DNA of 64,000 bases from Pictodentalium vernedei (GCA_031216915.1 CM062296.1:795745473-795809472), one strand, 5' to 3'. Positions 1-11,803 are shown, counted from the first letter of the stretch. The notes: a model not told the origin generated them from the sequence alone. Numbers and translations are program-made.

Positions 1-944
1 ATTTGGGCTCCCACAGGGAGCCCAAATATGAATCCAGGGACTTCGCTTGAACAAACTTGAATCTCACATCCATAAGGACACTGTATAACAAATATCAAAA
101 GATTCTGACTTCTGGATCTGAAGAAAAATATTTTTAAAGAATATTCCTCATATTGAACTAAGCTACAATCGGACTCCCACAGGGAGCCCAAATATGAACC
201 CAGGGACTTGACTTGAACAAATCTGAATCTCATCCCTCTAAGAATGCTGCATACCAAATATCAAAAAATTTTGATGGGTGGATCGGAAGAAGATTTTTAA
301 AGAATATTCCTCATATAGCACTAATCTAATCACAGAGAGCCCAAATATGGATCCAGGGATTTTATTTCAACAAACATGTGAATGAATCTTCCAAAGATGT
401 TATATGCGAAATATGAAAGCCTTTGGAGCAGTGGTATGGGAGAAGAGATTCTTTAATGTTTTTCCCATTACTCATAGTGTTAAAAAATGATGACTTAGCA
501 TTTTTTCAAAGTCCTGGAGAAGTAGTACCCTGTGATAAAACTGATGGCCAAAAGATTTTTTTTTTACCATTCCTGTCTGCTATTCCCAAGGAAGCTTCAC
601 ACAAAATAAAAATACTCAGTGCTGTGTAGTTTTGGAGACACGGGCGTTTTAAATTTTTTCTATTTTTAGCTCCAGCAGTTCTCATGGGGTGATGCGAAAA
701 ATTATTTTGGCATAAATTAGGTACTTCTGACCCAATAAGCCCCCATCCCAAATTTGATTAAAAACGACCTCTCCTTTCGAAAATAGCAATTTTGGTACAA
801 TTCGGGCTCCCACAGGAATGAACCTATGGACTCCTCAGCTTTAACAAACTTATATCTGACCTCCCAAAGTACACTGTATAACAAATATCAAAAGATTCTG
901 ATTGGTGGGTTTGAAGACGAATTTTGAAGAATATTCCTCTGTAA
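1..944 (+). repeat. Family A repeat, left-truncated copy (A1, first part)
   Basis: The window opens inside a family A array. Tandem monomers carry the landmarks GAGCCCAAATATGAACC, TTGAACAAACTTGAATC, CCAAATATCAAAAGATTCTG and GAAGAAGATTTTTAAAGAA. From about 423 to 790 lies the non-tandem 3' segment of the family (TTTTTCAAAGTCC, then AAGGAAGCTTCACAC and TATGGGCGTTT), which recurs near 2660, 10135 and 26203. The array then returns to monomers and stops at about 944, where unrelated sequence begins, and resumes at about 2229. No coding function is evident; the open frames have no recognisable domain. Its 5' end lies outside the window. Confidence 0.85.
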
Positions 945-1372
945 TGGTGGCGGTTTGGATTATTTATAAATTATAATTATTTTATCACAAGTACCAAAAT
1001 ATAGTCATCTGTACATTATTCCTACATTTAATGTGGGAATCACGTATTTTCTGTTTACTTCTTTAAAATTTGTGGTTACTTGTTGTGGTGAGCAGCATTG
1101 TAGAAAGGGTTACACAACTTGTACATTGAGGTGCTGCATTTGGTTTCATCTTAAAAGAATTCCTTTTGGTCATTTGTGTCCTGTTCCAGTGTGTGATTTT
1201 GCACACATCCTCTTATTAATTACTGTATATAAGAGCCTGTTGGCCGAGTATTCAGCAGACAGGGTCCTCAGTCTTCATGTAAGACAGTTAACATAAAGGC
1301 TTGCCAGCCTTGCTCCAGTCTCACTTAAATTGCTTGTTGGCACTTGTCTCAAACAGTGAATTATCAAATCTC

Positions 1373-1885
1373 CAGGGCTTATATTTCGACGAGAATCGAT
1401 TCGCACAAAGATTCGCGCAATAAAACCGACGAGAATCCATGTAGATTCTCGCTGCACCTCTGCCAGGATTCGTGTGAAAAGAATTGAGTCAATCTAACCC
1501 GTTATCTAACACAGCGGCAAAAAATTAACCAATAGAAGGCTAACATGACTGAAATATCTTGATACTTTGTCAATAAAATTGCACAAATATGGCTGTTATT
1601 GGAACCGGCTCATTGAGCTGGTTCCAACGACAGCCATATTTGTAAGATTTTATTGGTAAATATTGTTCATTTATTTATTTTATCATTTATTTATTATTTA
1701 TTGTTTAAAAATTATCAAATTTAGTTTCAAAAATTAAAAAGGTGTGTTGGGTAAAAGGTTAACATGTGTTATCAGTATACAACAGTGGTTCAACCATGGT
1801 GGCGTCATGTAGGTATGGATCCTCGCAACCATTTTCACGAGAATCCAAATGGATTCTCACAAATTTAGACGAAATATAAGCCCTG
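1373..1885. mobile_element. 513-bp hAT-like non-autonomous element, 6-bp target duplication
   Basis: Terminal inverted repeats start CAGGGCTTATATTTCG on the left and end CGAAATATAAGCCCTG on the right. AATCTC directly precedes (1367-1372) and follows (1886-1891) the element. Subterminal GAGAATCC/GGATTCTC motifs repeat in both arms. The middle (about 1561-1660) is a hairpin with TATGGCTGTTATTGGAACC pairing against GGTTCCAACGACAGCCATA. It has no transposase, so it is a passenger element. CAGGG ends suggest the hAT superfamily, but hAT normally makes an 8-bp duplication and only six bases match here, so the class is uncertain. Confidence 0.75.
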
Positions 1886-1931
1886 AATCTCTGATTTGTT
1901 CGTCATAATGTTTGGTGTTATGTCAGCTTGA

Positions 1932-2163
1932 TCAGTAGTGGTTATTCATATACATGTATTGTCTCAATGCTGATGTTGCTGGTGGAATAAACTGTGAACC
2001 ACACCATTTTTTGCAGTTCTCTTTTGGGAGATTCTTCTGCCATTTCGACTTCTGTTGTGAATTGCCATGAAGCTCAAAAAGAGCATTTTTACATTTCCTG
2101 TATATCATATTCTGAACTCTTTTTGAGTCACTGAATCTTGTCTTGTCTTCCCCACAACTGACT
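1932..2163 (-). CDS. Possible 3'-terminal coding exon, function unknown
   Basis: On the minus strand an open frame of about 75 codons runs to a TGA at its low-coordinate end. It is immediately preceded by CATTTTATACAG, a good splice-acceptor sequence, at about 2164. The peptide is lysine/arginine-rich (CGEDKTRFSDSKRV, KCKNALFELHGN, KWQKNLPKENCKKWCG) and looks more protein-like than the surrounding repeat frames. I recognise no domain. No partner exon is visible and the frame could be chance or part of an unrecognised transposon. Confidence 0.22.
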
Positions 2164-2228
2164 GTATAAAATGGCTGAATCATTAAATAATTATCTTTAT
2201 GATGTGTAATTTTATTGTTTTCAAACTA

Positions 2229-3176
2229 ATCCTGTCCCACAGGGAGCCCAAATATCAACCCAGGGACTTAATTTGAACAAACTTGAATCGCCCCCCCCCC
2301 CCCCCCCCCCCCCCAAAAAAAAAGGATGCTGCATACCAAATATCAAAACATTCCAACTACCAGATCTGAAGAAGATTTTTAAAGAAAATTCCTCATTTTG
2401 AACTAAGCTTTAATTCCGGCTCCCACAGTCAACCCAAATATGAAACCAGGGACTTGGCTTGAACAAACTTGAATCTCATCCACTTAGAATGCTGCATACT
2501 AAATATCAAAATATTCTGTTTGGTGGATCGGAAGAAGATTTTTAAAGAATATTCCTCATACTGCACTAATTTAAACATTTGGGCTCCCATAGAGAGCCCA
2601 AATATGGACCCAGGGAATTGATTTCACTAAACCTGTGAAACAAACTTCCAAAGATGTTATATGTGAAATTTGAAAGCTTTTGAAGCAGTGGTTTGGGTGA
2701 AGAAGTGTCTTGAAATGTTTTCCCCATTACACAGTGTTAAAAAATGCTGACTCAGCATTTTTTCAAAGTCACGAAAACGTACCCTTTGATAAAACTGATA
2801 TCAATCTTTTTTTGGCCCATTCCATTTTGTTGGTCCTAAGGAAGCTTCACACCAAATGAGAATTCTCAGTGCCATGTAGTCTTGCAGATATGGGCGTTTT
2901 TCTATTTTTAGCTCCTGCAGTTCCCCAGGGGTGACAGGACATTTTTTTTTCATAAATTAAGTACTTGTGACCCAATAAGCCCTCATATCAAATTTGGTTC
3001 AAATCAGCCTCTCGGTTTGGAAAACAGAAGTTTTGGGCATGGCAAAAAAATTCTTGCCCTTCCCTTAACTAAGGCAAATATAATCCCACAGGCTTCTCTT
3101 GAACATATCTGAGTCTACACCTCAAAAGGAAGCTGCATACCAAATATCAAATCTCTGCTACTGCTAGTTCATGAAA
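2229..3176 (+). repeat. Family A copy A1, second part
   Basis: Family A monomers resume at CCCACAGGGAGCCCAAATAT and run into the family's non-tandem segment (about 2660-3000) and the pre-terminal piece with CACCTCAAAAGGAAGCTGC. The copy is cut at about 3176, where a new family A 5' end (AAGAGGCCCC) begins. The expected remaining 3' end reappears at 7370-7585, so copy A2 appears to have inserted here. No coding potential recognised. Confidence 0.8.
2291..2323 (+). repeat. Homopolymer tract C24 followed by A9
   Basis: Twenty-four C residues and then nine A residues. The tract lies where the family A monomer normally reads CTTGAATCTCACCCCCCTAA, so it is an expansion of a C-run already in the monomer. 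Its length is unreliable in sequencing. Confidence 0.9.
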
Positions 3177-3482
3177 CAAGAGGCCCCAGGGGGCCTGAGG
3201 GCACTCACCTGACATGGCAGTCTAAATATCAAATCAGGGGCTTAATTTGAATAAGCTAAGAAAAGCATATACCAACTAGATGAAGCAGTTGTGCCCACAC
3301 AATACACAGGATTTTTCCTTCTATTTTCAGTTCCTGCACTTTTACGTACCAAAATTGAAAAAAACGCATAAAAAACAGATTTTTTTTTTAATTTTTTTGT
3401 TTGGAAATTTTCAAAGTCCCAAACAAAATATTTTCAGCCTAAAGTTTTTTTTTTCTTCTTAAAATTGACCAAAACACATAAC

Positions 3483-5306
3483 AAGAGGCCCCAGGGGACT
3501 TTAGGCACTCACCAAATGTTCCATACTGTTAAGACACAAATTTTATCAAAAGCTATTCTTAAGGTTCGACAGAGTAAATCTATACTCTCTGTGGAGCTGA
3601 AACATTAACAGGACTGAATGAGACAATACTGCTGATCAAATATAAAAAAATTCTGCATGATGGTTCTGAAGAAGATTTTTAAAGAATTTTCTTTGAATTG
3701 CACAAAGTAAATATTCATTATTGTGAGCCCTAATATTGAACGGGAGATTCAATTTGAACAAACTTGAATCAGACCCATACCAAGATGCTGTATACCAAAT
3801 ATCAAAAGATTCTGCCCATCGGTTCCGGAAAAGAAGATTTTTAAAGAAATTTTCTTAAATTGCACTAAGTAAGAATTCACACCCCTTTAGTGAGCCCCAA
3901 TATTTATCGAGGGACTCAAATTGAACAAACTTGAATCAGACCCATACCAAGATGCTGTATACCAAATATCAAAAGATCCTGCCCATTGGTTCTGGAGAAG
4001 AAGATTTTAAAAAAAATTTTTCTTAAATTGCACTAATTAAAAATTCAGGGCCACATAGTGAGCCCCAAAATTGATCAAGGGACTCCATTTGAACAAACTT
4101 GAATCAGACCCATACCAAGATGCTGGATACCAAATATCAAAAGATTCTGCCCACTGGTTCTGGAGAAGAAGATTTTTTCTTAAATTGTGCTAAGGAAAAA
4201 TTCACGCCCCTATAGGGCACCCCAATATGGATCAAGGGACACGATTTGAACAAAGTTGAATCAGACCCATACCAAAATGCTGCATACCAAATATCAAAAG
4301 ATTCTGCCTATCGGTTCCGGAAAAGAAGATTTTTAAAGAAATTTTCTTAAATTGCACTAAGTAAAAATTCACACCCCTTTAGTGAGCGCCAATATTGATC
4401 GAGGGACTCAATTTGAACAAACTTGAATCAGACCCATACCAAGATGCTGTATACCAAATATCAAAAGATCCTGCCCATTGGTTCGGGAGAAGAAGATTTT
4501 AAAATTTGTTTTCTTAAATTGCACTAAGTAAAAAATCAGGTCCCCATAGTGAGCCCCAAAATTGATCAAGGGACTCCATTTGAACAAACTTGAATCAGAC
4601 CCATACCAAGATGCTGGATACCAAATATCAAAAGATTCTGCCCACTGGTTCTGGAGAAGAAGATTTTTCCTTAAATTGTGCTAAGGAAAAATTCATGCCC
4701 CTATAGGGCACCCCAATATTGATCAAGGGACACGATTTGAACAAACTTGAATCAGACCCATACCAAGATGCTGCATACCAAATATCAAAAGATTCTGCCC
4801 ATTGGTTCTGGAGAAGAAGATTTTTAAAGATTTTTTCTTAAATTGCACTAAGTAAAAATTCACGCCTCCATAGTGAGCCCAGATATTGGTTGAGGGACTC
4901 GATTTGAACAAACTTGAATCATACCCATACCAAGATGCTGCATACCAAGTATCAAAAGATTCTGCCCACTGGTTCTGGAGAAGAAGATGTTTTAATAATT
5001 TTTCTATAATTCATATGGTGCTATCAGAATTATGCCTCATACAAAGCCCCCAAAGGACGTGGCCATTTCATTTGAACAAACATGAATTGTCATATAGTAA
5101 TGAACATCCACAGGAAGTTTCGTGAAAATCGGACCAGTGGTTTCAGAGGAGAAGTCGTTTGAAAAATGTTCACGCCGACGGATGGCAAGTGATAAGTTGA
5201 GCTCCCTTCGGTGAGCTAAAAATTCCTCATATTGACTAAGTTATAATTTGGGCTCCCATAGGGAGCCCAAATATGGACCCAGGAACTTGGCTTTAACAAA
5301 CTTGAA

Positions 5307-5341
<35 letters not shown>

Positions 5342-6971
5342 GATGCTACACACCACATATCAAAACATTCCGACTGCTAGATATGAAGAAGAATATTTTT
5401 TAAGAAAATTCCTCATTTCGAACTAAGTTACAATTCAAGCTCCCACAGTGAGCCCAAATATGGACCTAGGGACATGGCTTGAACAAACTTGAATCTCACC
5501 CACCCCTAAGAATGCTGCATACCAACTAACAAAACATTCCAACTGCTGGATCTGAAGAAGAAAATTTTTAAAGAAAATTCCTCATTTTGAACTAAGTCAT
5601 CATTCGGGCTCCTACAGTGAGCCCAAATATGGACCTAGGTACATGGCTTGAACCAACTTGAATCTCACCCCCCTAAGGATGCTGCATACCAAATATCAAA
5701 ACATTCCGACTGCTGGATCTGAAGAAAAAGATTTTTAAAGAAAATTCCTCATTCTGAACTAAGTTATAATTTGGGCTACCACAGTGAGCCCAAAAATGAA
5801 CCCAGGGACTTGGCTTGAACAAACTTGAATCTCACCCCCAAGCATGCTGCATACCCAATATCAGAAGATTCTGCCTGCTGGATCTTGAGAAGAAGATTTT
5901 TAAAGAAATTTGCCTGAAATGCACCAAGTTCAAATTGGGCTCCTATACTGAGCCCAAATATGAACCCAGGGGGCCGATTTGGACAAATTTGAATCAGACC
6001 CACCCCACAATGTTGCATACCAAATATCAAAAGATTCTGCCTGCTGGATCTGGAGAAGAAGATTTTTTAAGAAATTTGCCTGAAATGCACTAACTTCGAA
6101 TTCGAGGTTTTAAAGTGAGCCCAAATATGAATACAGGGGGCCGATTTGAACAAACTTCAATCAGATCCACCCCACAATGTTGCATACCAAATATCAAAAG
6201 ATTCTGCCTGCTGGATTTTGAGAAGAAGATTTTTTAAGAAATTAGCCTGAAATGCACTAAGTTCGAATTCGGGCTTCTATACTGAGCCCAAATATGAATC
6301 CAGGGGGCCGATTTGAACCAACTTGAATCAGATCCACCATACAATGTTGCATACCAAATATCAAAAGATTCTGCCTGCTGGATCTGGAGAAGAAGATTTT
6401 TTAAGAAATTTGCCTGAAATGCACAAAGTTAGAATTCGGGCTTCTATACTGAGCCCAAATGTGAATCCAGGCGGCCGATTTGAACAAACTTGAATCAGAT
6501 CCACCCCACAATGTTGCATACCAAATATCAAAAGATTCTGCCTCCTGGATCTGGAGAAGATTTTTTAAGAAATTTGCCTGAAATGCACTAAGTTCGAATT
6601 TGGGCTTCTATAGTGAGCCCAAATATGAATCCAGGGGGTCAATTTGAACAAACTTGAATCAGACCCATACCAAGATGTTGCATATCAAGTATCAAAAGAT
6701 TGTGCCCACTGGTTCTGGAAAAGAAGATTTTTTAATAATTTTTCTATAATTCATACGGTGCTATCAAAGTTATGACCCGTACAGAGCCCCCAAGGGACGT
6801 GGCAATTTCATTTAAACAAACATGAATTGCCATATAGTAATGAACACCCACATGATGTTTCGTGAAAATCGGACCAGTGGTTTCAGAGGTGAAATCGTTT
6901 GAAAAATGTTCATGACGACGGACGATGACAGACGGCAAGTGATAAGTTAAGCTCCCTTCGGTGAGCTAAAA
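3483..6971 (+). repeat. Family A copy A3 (inner element) with two 3' ends
   Basis: A second AAGAGGCCCC start is followed by CTCACCAAATG (3508 on). The matching 3' hairpin, GAGCTCCCTTCGGTGAGCTAAA, occurs twice, at about 5200-5220 and 6950-6971, each after the same tail (ATCGGACCAGTGGTTTCAGA). The interior is tandem monomers of about 165-190 bp with AACTTGAATCAGACCCATAC and CCAAATATCAAAAGATTCTG. Either A3 has an internal duplication of its 3' half or two related copies are fused, the second lacking a 5' end. Confidence 0.65.
5308..5339 (+). repeat. Homopolymer tract C32
   Basis: Thirty-two C residues, at the same monomer position as the C24 tract at 2291 (directly after CTTGAAT). It is a simple-sequence expansion within family A. 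Confidence 0.92.
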
Positions 6972-7369
6972 AACCCCAAAACTAACCTGGCCCCCAAATT
7001 TTCAGTGTAAAAAAAATCGCATTACAATGCCAAATATAGTCCCACAAACTTCTCTTGAACAAATCTGAGTCTACACCTCAAAAGGAAACTGCACACCAAA
7101 TATCAAGTCTCTGCTATTGCTGGTTCATGAGAAGATTTTTTAAGATTTCAGCACACTTTTTGGGTGTGGCCCTACCAATGGGCGAGGCAACTTGATTTGA
7201 ACAAAATCAAATTGCGATGTCATCACAAACTATTATCTCAAATATCAATTAAATTGGTTCAGCGGTTTGGGAGGAGAAGACACAAATGCCATGTTCATGG
7301 ACGACAGACGACGGACGGACGGTGAGTGATCACTATAGCTCTCCTGACTGAAAGTCAGGTGAGCTAAAA

Positions 7370-7585
7370 ATGATTTTTAAGATTTAGGCACACTTTTTGG
7401 ACGAGGCCCTACAGAGGGGCGAGGCAACTTGATTTGAACAAAATCAAAATGCGATATCATAACAATCATTTCAAATTTCACTTAAATTGGTTCAGCAGTT
7501 TTGGAGGAGAAGTAAACACCATGTTCACGGATGACAGACAACGGAGGCGAGGTATCACAGAAGCTCAGTCATGTGAACTACTAGT
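7370..7585 (+). repeat. Family A copy A1, probable displaced 3' end
   Basis: After the A2 terminus the sequence again reads family A pre-terminal sequence (GGCACACTTTTTGGACGAGG, then GGTTCAGCAGTTTTGGAGGA). It ends in a degraded tail with ACAGACAACGGAGGCG and AAGCTCAGTCATGTGAAC. This corresponds to the 3' part missing from A1 at 3176 and supports insertion of A2 into A1. The terminal hairpin is poorly preserved. Confidence 0.55.
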
Positions 7586-7676
7586 TCTCTTAATTTCACA
7601 GAATGCCATCATTGAAAGTATGACAGTTAATAAAGAACACTTACTAACTTCATAATTGACAGAATGTTGTATATAG

Positions 7677-7823
7677 ACAATAAACATATAGTGTGTTTTT
7701 ATATCTGTGTTATACAACAAGTTGAAATATGGTTTATTTTTTCGAGGCTTCGCCGAGAAAAAATAAACCATATTTCAACGAGTTGTATAACACAGATATA
7801 AAAACACACTATATGTTTATTGT
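7677..7823. repeat. 147-bp near-perfect palindrome
   Basis: Two arms of about 70 bases (ACAATAAACATATAGTGTG on the left, CACACTATATGTTTATTGT on the right) fold around CGAGGCTTCGCCGAG. Only a few mismatches are visible. It directly abuts the 14-bp inverted-repeat end at 7824 and is probably a fold-back element or one end of the element to its right. No gene. Confidence 0.88.
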
Positions 7824-8572
7824 TTTTATCTGATAACAAACAGACACCCGTCTCATGCATCTACCCGACTTATATATGCTTCCCACGGGCCTCCAAAGAA
7901 AACCAGTCTACGAGACAAAAGAAATAGGACAAGATGCATAGAGTTGTGTCCCTTACATTACAAAATCGATGACGGCGATTGTAAAGTGCGATTGCACTTC
8001 TTGCATCATGTAACTGCGCTGGAACAAAATAAATTTCAACTATTTTATTAACAGTAACAAAACGGTGTTTCAGTAGAGTTATTCTTTTTTTGACATAGTT
8101 CCAGTTTTCTTCCGTGTTTTATGCTGTAGTCCCAATATAACAAATAATTTTGCGTTTGTTTACAATTTTTACGAAGTGTTTTTTTTTCAGGTAGAGCAGA
8201 CGAACTTTTAATTAGCGCAGTTCTGCGAGTACTTTTGATCGAGGCCGTGACTATAAATAGTTCGCAGTCGCCGCATACTAATTACTATTAACATTAAAGT
8301 AATTTCTACAATGTTTTGAAGCAAAATTTTAGGTTGCCTTTATTGAAGCAAAATAAATAAGAAATGACACCATCAGAGGATTTTGACAAAGTGCAATAAG
8401 CGTACAATTAAAACCTGCCCTGTGATATAACGATGTTTCATGAATGAATGAATGAAAATGGAATTGAAAGAGGTCAGAGGTCGTTCGCATAAATTATAAT
8501 TATATACAACACCCGTTGTATATACTTCAAGTATATACAACGGTTGTTATACTCTATGGTTATCAGATAAAA
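7824..8572. mobile_element. Probable non-autonomous element bounded by 14-bp inverted repeats
   Basis: TTTTATCTGATAAC (7824-7837) is exactly inverted as GTTATCAGATAAAA (8559-8572). Just inside the right end is a perfect small hairpin at 8514-8542 (CGTTGTATATACTT pairs with AGTATATACAACG). The interior is AT-rich with no recognisable protein. No target duplication was confirmed because the left end merges with the 147-bp palindrome. Confidence 0.55.
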
Positions 8573-8577
8573 TCACA

Positions 8578-8706
8578 TCATACAACTTTGCACTGGTCAA
8601 TATCTGTATCTATCTCATGTAGATAATCTTGATCAGTTTTACCAACATTATGAAGGGTTTTATAATTTAAAACTATTTTGTCTCTCAAACTTCTATCAGA
8701 GCTCAT
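8578..8706 (-). CDS. Possible short coding exon, function unknown
   Basis: The minus strand encodes a short peptide starting MSSDRSLRDKIVLNYKTLHN and ending at a TGA at 8578, immediately beside the end of the inverted-repeat element at 8572. The composition is protein-like, but 42 codons is short, no domain is recognised, and no clear splice site was found. It may be an exon truncated by the neighbouring element, or chance. Confidence 0.2.
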   Translation of the reverse strand: MSSDRSLRDKIVLNYKTLHNVGKTDQDYLHEIDTDIDQCKVV

Positions 8707-8876
8707 TTTGCTTGACAAAAGAGATAGTTCAAAATGTGAACAGATGGTCAAAAAGGAATTATGACAGTTCAAATTGAAACCACAACCAGAACCAGTGCCG
8801 CTTCAATAACGGGATTATTCTATAATAATATTATTCCAACATCCTTTGGCATCTGAGGTACAATATTTAAGTTAAC

Positions 8877-10818
8877 AAGAGGCCCCACAGGGCCTGAATT
8901 GCTCATCTTGAAAAGAACACAATATAAACAGAGTCCAAGAATGAGTCTATATTAAGTAATCCATATCCATAGGCTACACTCTCAATCCTTGAGTTCCTCA
9001 GGAGTGACAAAAATAATCCGGGCATCATGCCTTTTCTTCAGTTGATCATAATGTAAAATGTAGAGCTCCCCTCTGAAGCCCCTTGATACAACCTATGCGG
9101 ATTAATCTTAGTTACACACCTCCAGAGGGTACTGAATACAAAATTTTTAATTCTTCAGCAAAATGGCCAATTCCGGCTCCCATAGGGAGTCCAAATATTA
9201 AAACAGGCTCTTGATTTGAACACAGTTGAATCTGATTTCCCAAAATATGCCGAGTACCAAATATGAACGCATTCTGACTGGTAGATCTGAAGAAGAGAAA
9301 TTTTAAAGAAATTTCTTCATATTGCACTAAGTTAAAATTTGGGCTACCATAGCAAGCCCAAATATTAACCTATGGATCCGATTTGAACAAACTTGAATCT
9401 GCCCCCCCTAGAGATGTTGTATACTAAATATGAAAGCATTCTGACTAGTGGATCTGAAGAAGACTTTTGAAGAAATTCCCTCATATTGTACTAAGTTAAA
9501 TTTCAGGTTCCCATATGGAGTCCAAATATTAACCCAGACACTCGAATTGAACAAACTTGAATCTGACCCCCCTAGAGAGGTTGTATACCAAATATGAAAG
9601 CAATCCTGACTGGTGGATCTGAAGAAGAAGATTTTTAAAGCAATTTACTCAGATCACACTAAGTAAAAATTTGGGCTACCATAGCGAGCCCAAATATATA
9701 CTTAGGGATCTGATTTGAACAAACTTGAATCTGAACCCCTGCAGATGTTGCATGCCAAATATGAAAGCATTCTAACTGGTGGATCTGAAGAAGATTTTTT
9801 AAAATTGTCCCCCATATTGAGCAAAGTTAAAATTTGGGCTTCCATAGGAAGCCCAAATATTAACCTAGGGACTTGGTTTGAACAATCTTGAATCTGACCC
9901 TCATAACAATGATGTAAATCAAACATTAAAAGATTCTGACTGGTGGTTCTGAAGAAGAAGAAGAATTTTAAAGAATATTCCCCATATTACCCTATGTAAA
10001 AACTTTGGGCTCCTGTACACAGCTCCCATAAATGAACCAATGGGCTTTATTTTAAGAAAATTGTATCTGACCCTCCTATGAATATTGTATACCGAATATC
10101 GAAAGATTCTGATGACTGGTTCTGGAGAAAAGATTTTTAAACATTTTTGCAAATATACTGACTCAGCATTTTTTTGATGCCCATTACAGAACACCCTAAC
10201 ATAACCGATGGCAATTTTTTTTTACCATTCAATTCTACTGGTCCTAAGGATACTTCATACCAAAATAACAGCTCTTTGTTCCCTGTGATTTGGGAAATAT
10301 GGGCGTTTGAAAATATTTCTATTTTTAGCTCCCAGGGTTCCCATTGGGATGCGGGAATTTTTTTTTTTTTTGCATGGGTCAAGTACTTATGACCCAATAA
10401 TACCACATACCAAATTTGGTTTAAACCAGACCATCGGTTCAGAAAATAGAAATTTTGAGCGGGGCCAAAAATCTTACCATTCCCATTATAAAGCCAAATA
10501 TTGCTTCACGAACTTCGTTTGAACAAACTTGATTCTCCACCTCAAAAGGAAGCTCCATAGCAAATGTCAAGTCATTGTACACTCTGGTTCATGAGAAGGA
10601 GATTTTAAAAATATTTTGGAGCTTTTTTCCCCCACTCCCTCCCTATGGGGCTGGGCATGTTGAGTTGAACAAAAATGTTTGTGTGCAATCACTCACACAA
10701 ACTTTCACTTGAATTGGCCCAGTGGCTTTGGAGGAGAAGACCAAAACATGGTGTTGACAGACGACGGACGGAAAGCGATGAGATAAGCTCAGCTTGACTT
10801 TGTCAAGATGAGCTAAAA
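8877..10818 (+). repeat. Family A copy A4, both ends present
   Basis: The 5' end is AAGAGGCCCCACAGGGCCTG with GCTCATCTTGA at 8901-8911. The 3' end is TCAAGATGAGC at 10803-10813 followed by TAAAAAA, exactly complementary to the 5' motif and different from the pair in A2 and A5. Internal monomers (GGGCTACCATAGCGAGCCCA type) precede the conserved single segment (about 10135-10620, including TATGGGCGTTTG) and an ACGACGGACGG tract. About 1.94 kb. No coding capacity recognised. Confidence 0.82.
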
Positions 10819-11497
10819 AACCACCATTATTTTTTTTTTTTCTGAGAGCGAGAACCAAGATTGTCACCAAGACCAAGACCTCAATTAAGTGAATTTGTTC
10901 ACAAGGTTAATTTGACAGAGAGTGAGTAACACTCACCAGAATGTTGACACTGACGACCATATAAGAAGTTCTCCCTAGTCGAAGATCATTAATTATTTTG
11001 AAGACAAAATAAACCTATGATTATTTTGTGTCAAGCTTAAACTACATTTATAATACAACCAGGCAAACTACACTGCACAAGACATAATGTTGACAACTAT
11101 ATACAGATAGAAAAAACACAAGTCTGTTAATTAATGAGATTTAAATGAAGTATTGACTATGCAACTTGACCAAGGTACAATTTCTAAACTCGACCAAATG
11201 ATCCAACACAATCTAAAATAACCTGATTAATCAGCTGCTACACATGTATTATCCGAATCAGTCAGTGCACATTTTTTAAAGATATTATCTCAGTATTGTG
11301 TTGATAATGGTGTTTTTTCTATGAAAAACCCTAGTTTTTGATTTGGTATTTTGTCTTAAATTATTCCATAACCATTTGCAAAATGTAAAATTATTGAAAT
11401 CCAGGTATTTTGTAATCATGACAATTCGGTTTTCAATTTGGGGAACAAAACAGAACCAAAAAATCAGTTACTATTGAATTGTTATCACTAACATTAT
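10819..11497. other. Non-coding DNA, nothing recognised
   Basis: AT-rich sequence with no domain-bearing frame, hairpin or repeat shared with the rest of the window. Confidence 0.6.
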
Positions 11498-11499
11498 TA

Positions 11500-11801
11500 C
11501 AGTTAAAACTAGAAGTCCTGTCATGAAATGCGCACAAATAGCACGTTGATATGCGCGTTATGGCCCAAGTAAAGCTATCAAATTCTGTACATATGGCCGG
11601 TGCACAAGCAATGTTTCAGCCAATGGACCTCCGGGTAACCCGGAGGTCCAGTGGCAGAAACATTGCATGTGATTGCAATGAGTAACCAGGAGAAACTGCC
11701 GTGCTTTGGATGCAATTTGATGTGGCAATTGTGCGCAATTCCAACGTGCAATTAAGCCTAGATAAGCGCATTATTCATGACAGGACTTCTAGTTTTAAAT
11801 G
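11500..11801. mobile_element. TAG-MITE copy a (302 bp)
   Basis: Left end CAGTTAAAACTAGAAGTCCT, right end its inverted complement with one change (TTTTAAATG instead of TTTTAACTG), flanked by TA on both sides. TA duplication plus CAGT ends fit a Tc1/mariner-mobilised MITE. This copy lacks about 12 bp of the left subterminal GCGTTAATGTAC region present in most copies. The centre is the family hairpin around CCTCCGGGTAACCCGGAGG. Orientation A (GCGCACAAATAG side on the left). Confidence 0.93.
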
Positions 11802-11803
11802 TA

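Larger units (their letters stand above)
945..2228. other. Unrelated block interrupting family A copy A1
   Basis: This 1.28-kb block separates two stretches of family A sequence that would otherwise be continuous in type. It holds a 513-bp terminal-inverted-repeat element (1373-1885) and a possible small exon on the minus strand (1932-2163). The rest (945-1366) is AT-rich sequence without a recognisable gene. Its own borders show no clear inverted repeats, so whether it arrived as one insertion or the array was rearranged around it is not settled. Confidence 0.5.
3178..7369 (+). repeat. Family A copy A2 (outer element, contains A3)
   Basis: The 5' end is AAGAGGCCCCAGGGGGCCTG, itself a short hairpin, followed by CTCACCTGAC at 3204-3213. 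The 3' end at 7354-7364 is GTCAGGTGAGC followed by TAAAAA, the inverted complement of that 5' motif. A GACGACGGACGGACGG tract precedes the 3' hairpin. Copy A3 lies within, so A2 is an older element split by A3. The recovered A2 sequence on the right (about 6972-7369) carries the pre-terminal CACCTCAAAAGGAAAC segment. No recognisable protein domain; mechanism of movement unknown. Confidence 0.7.
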
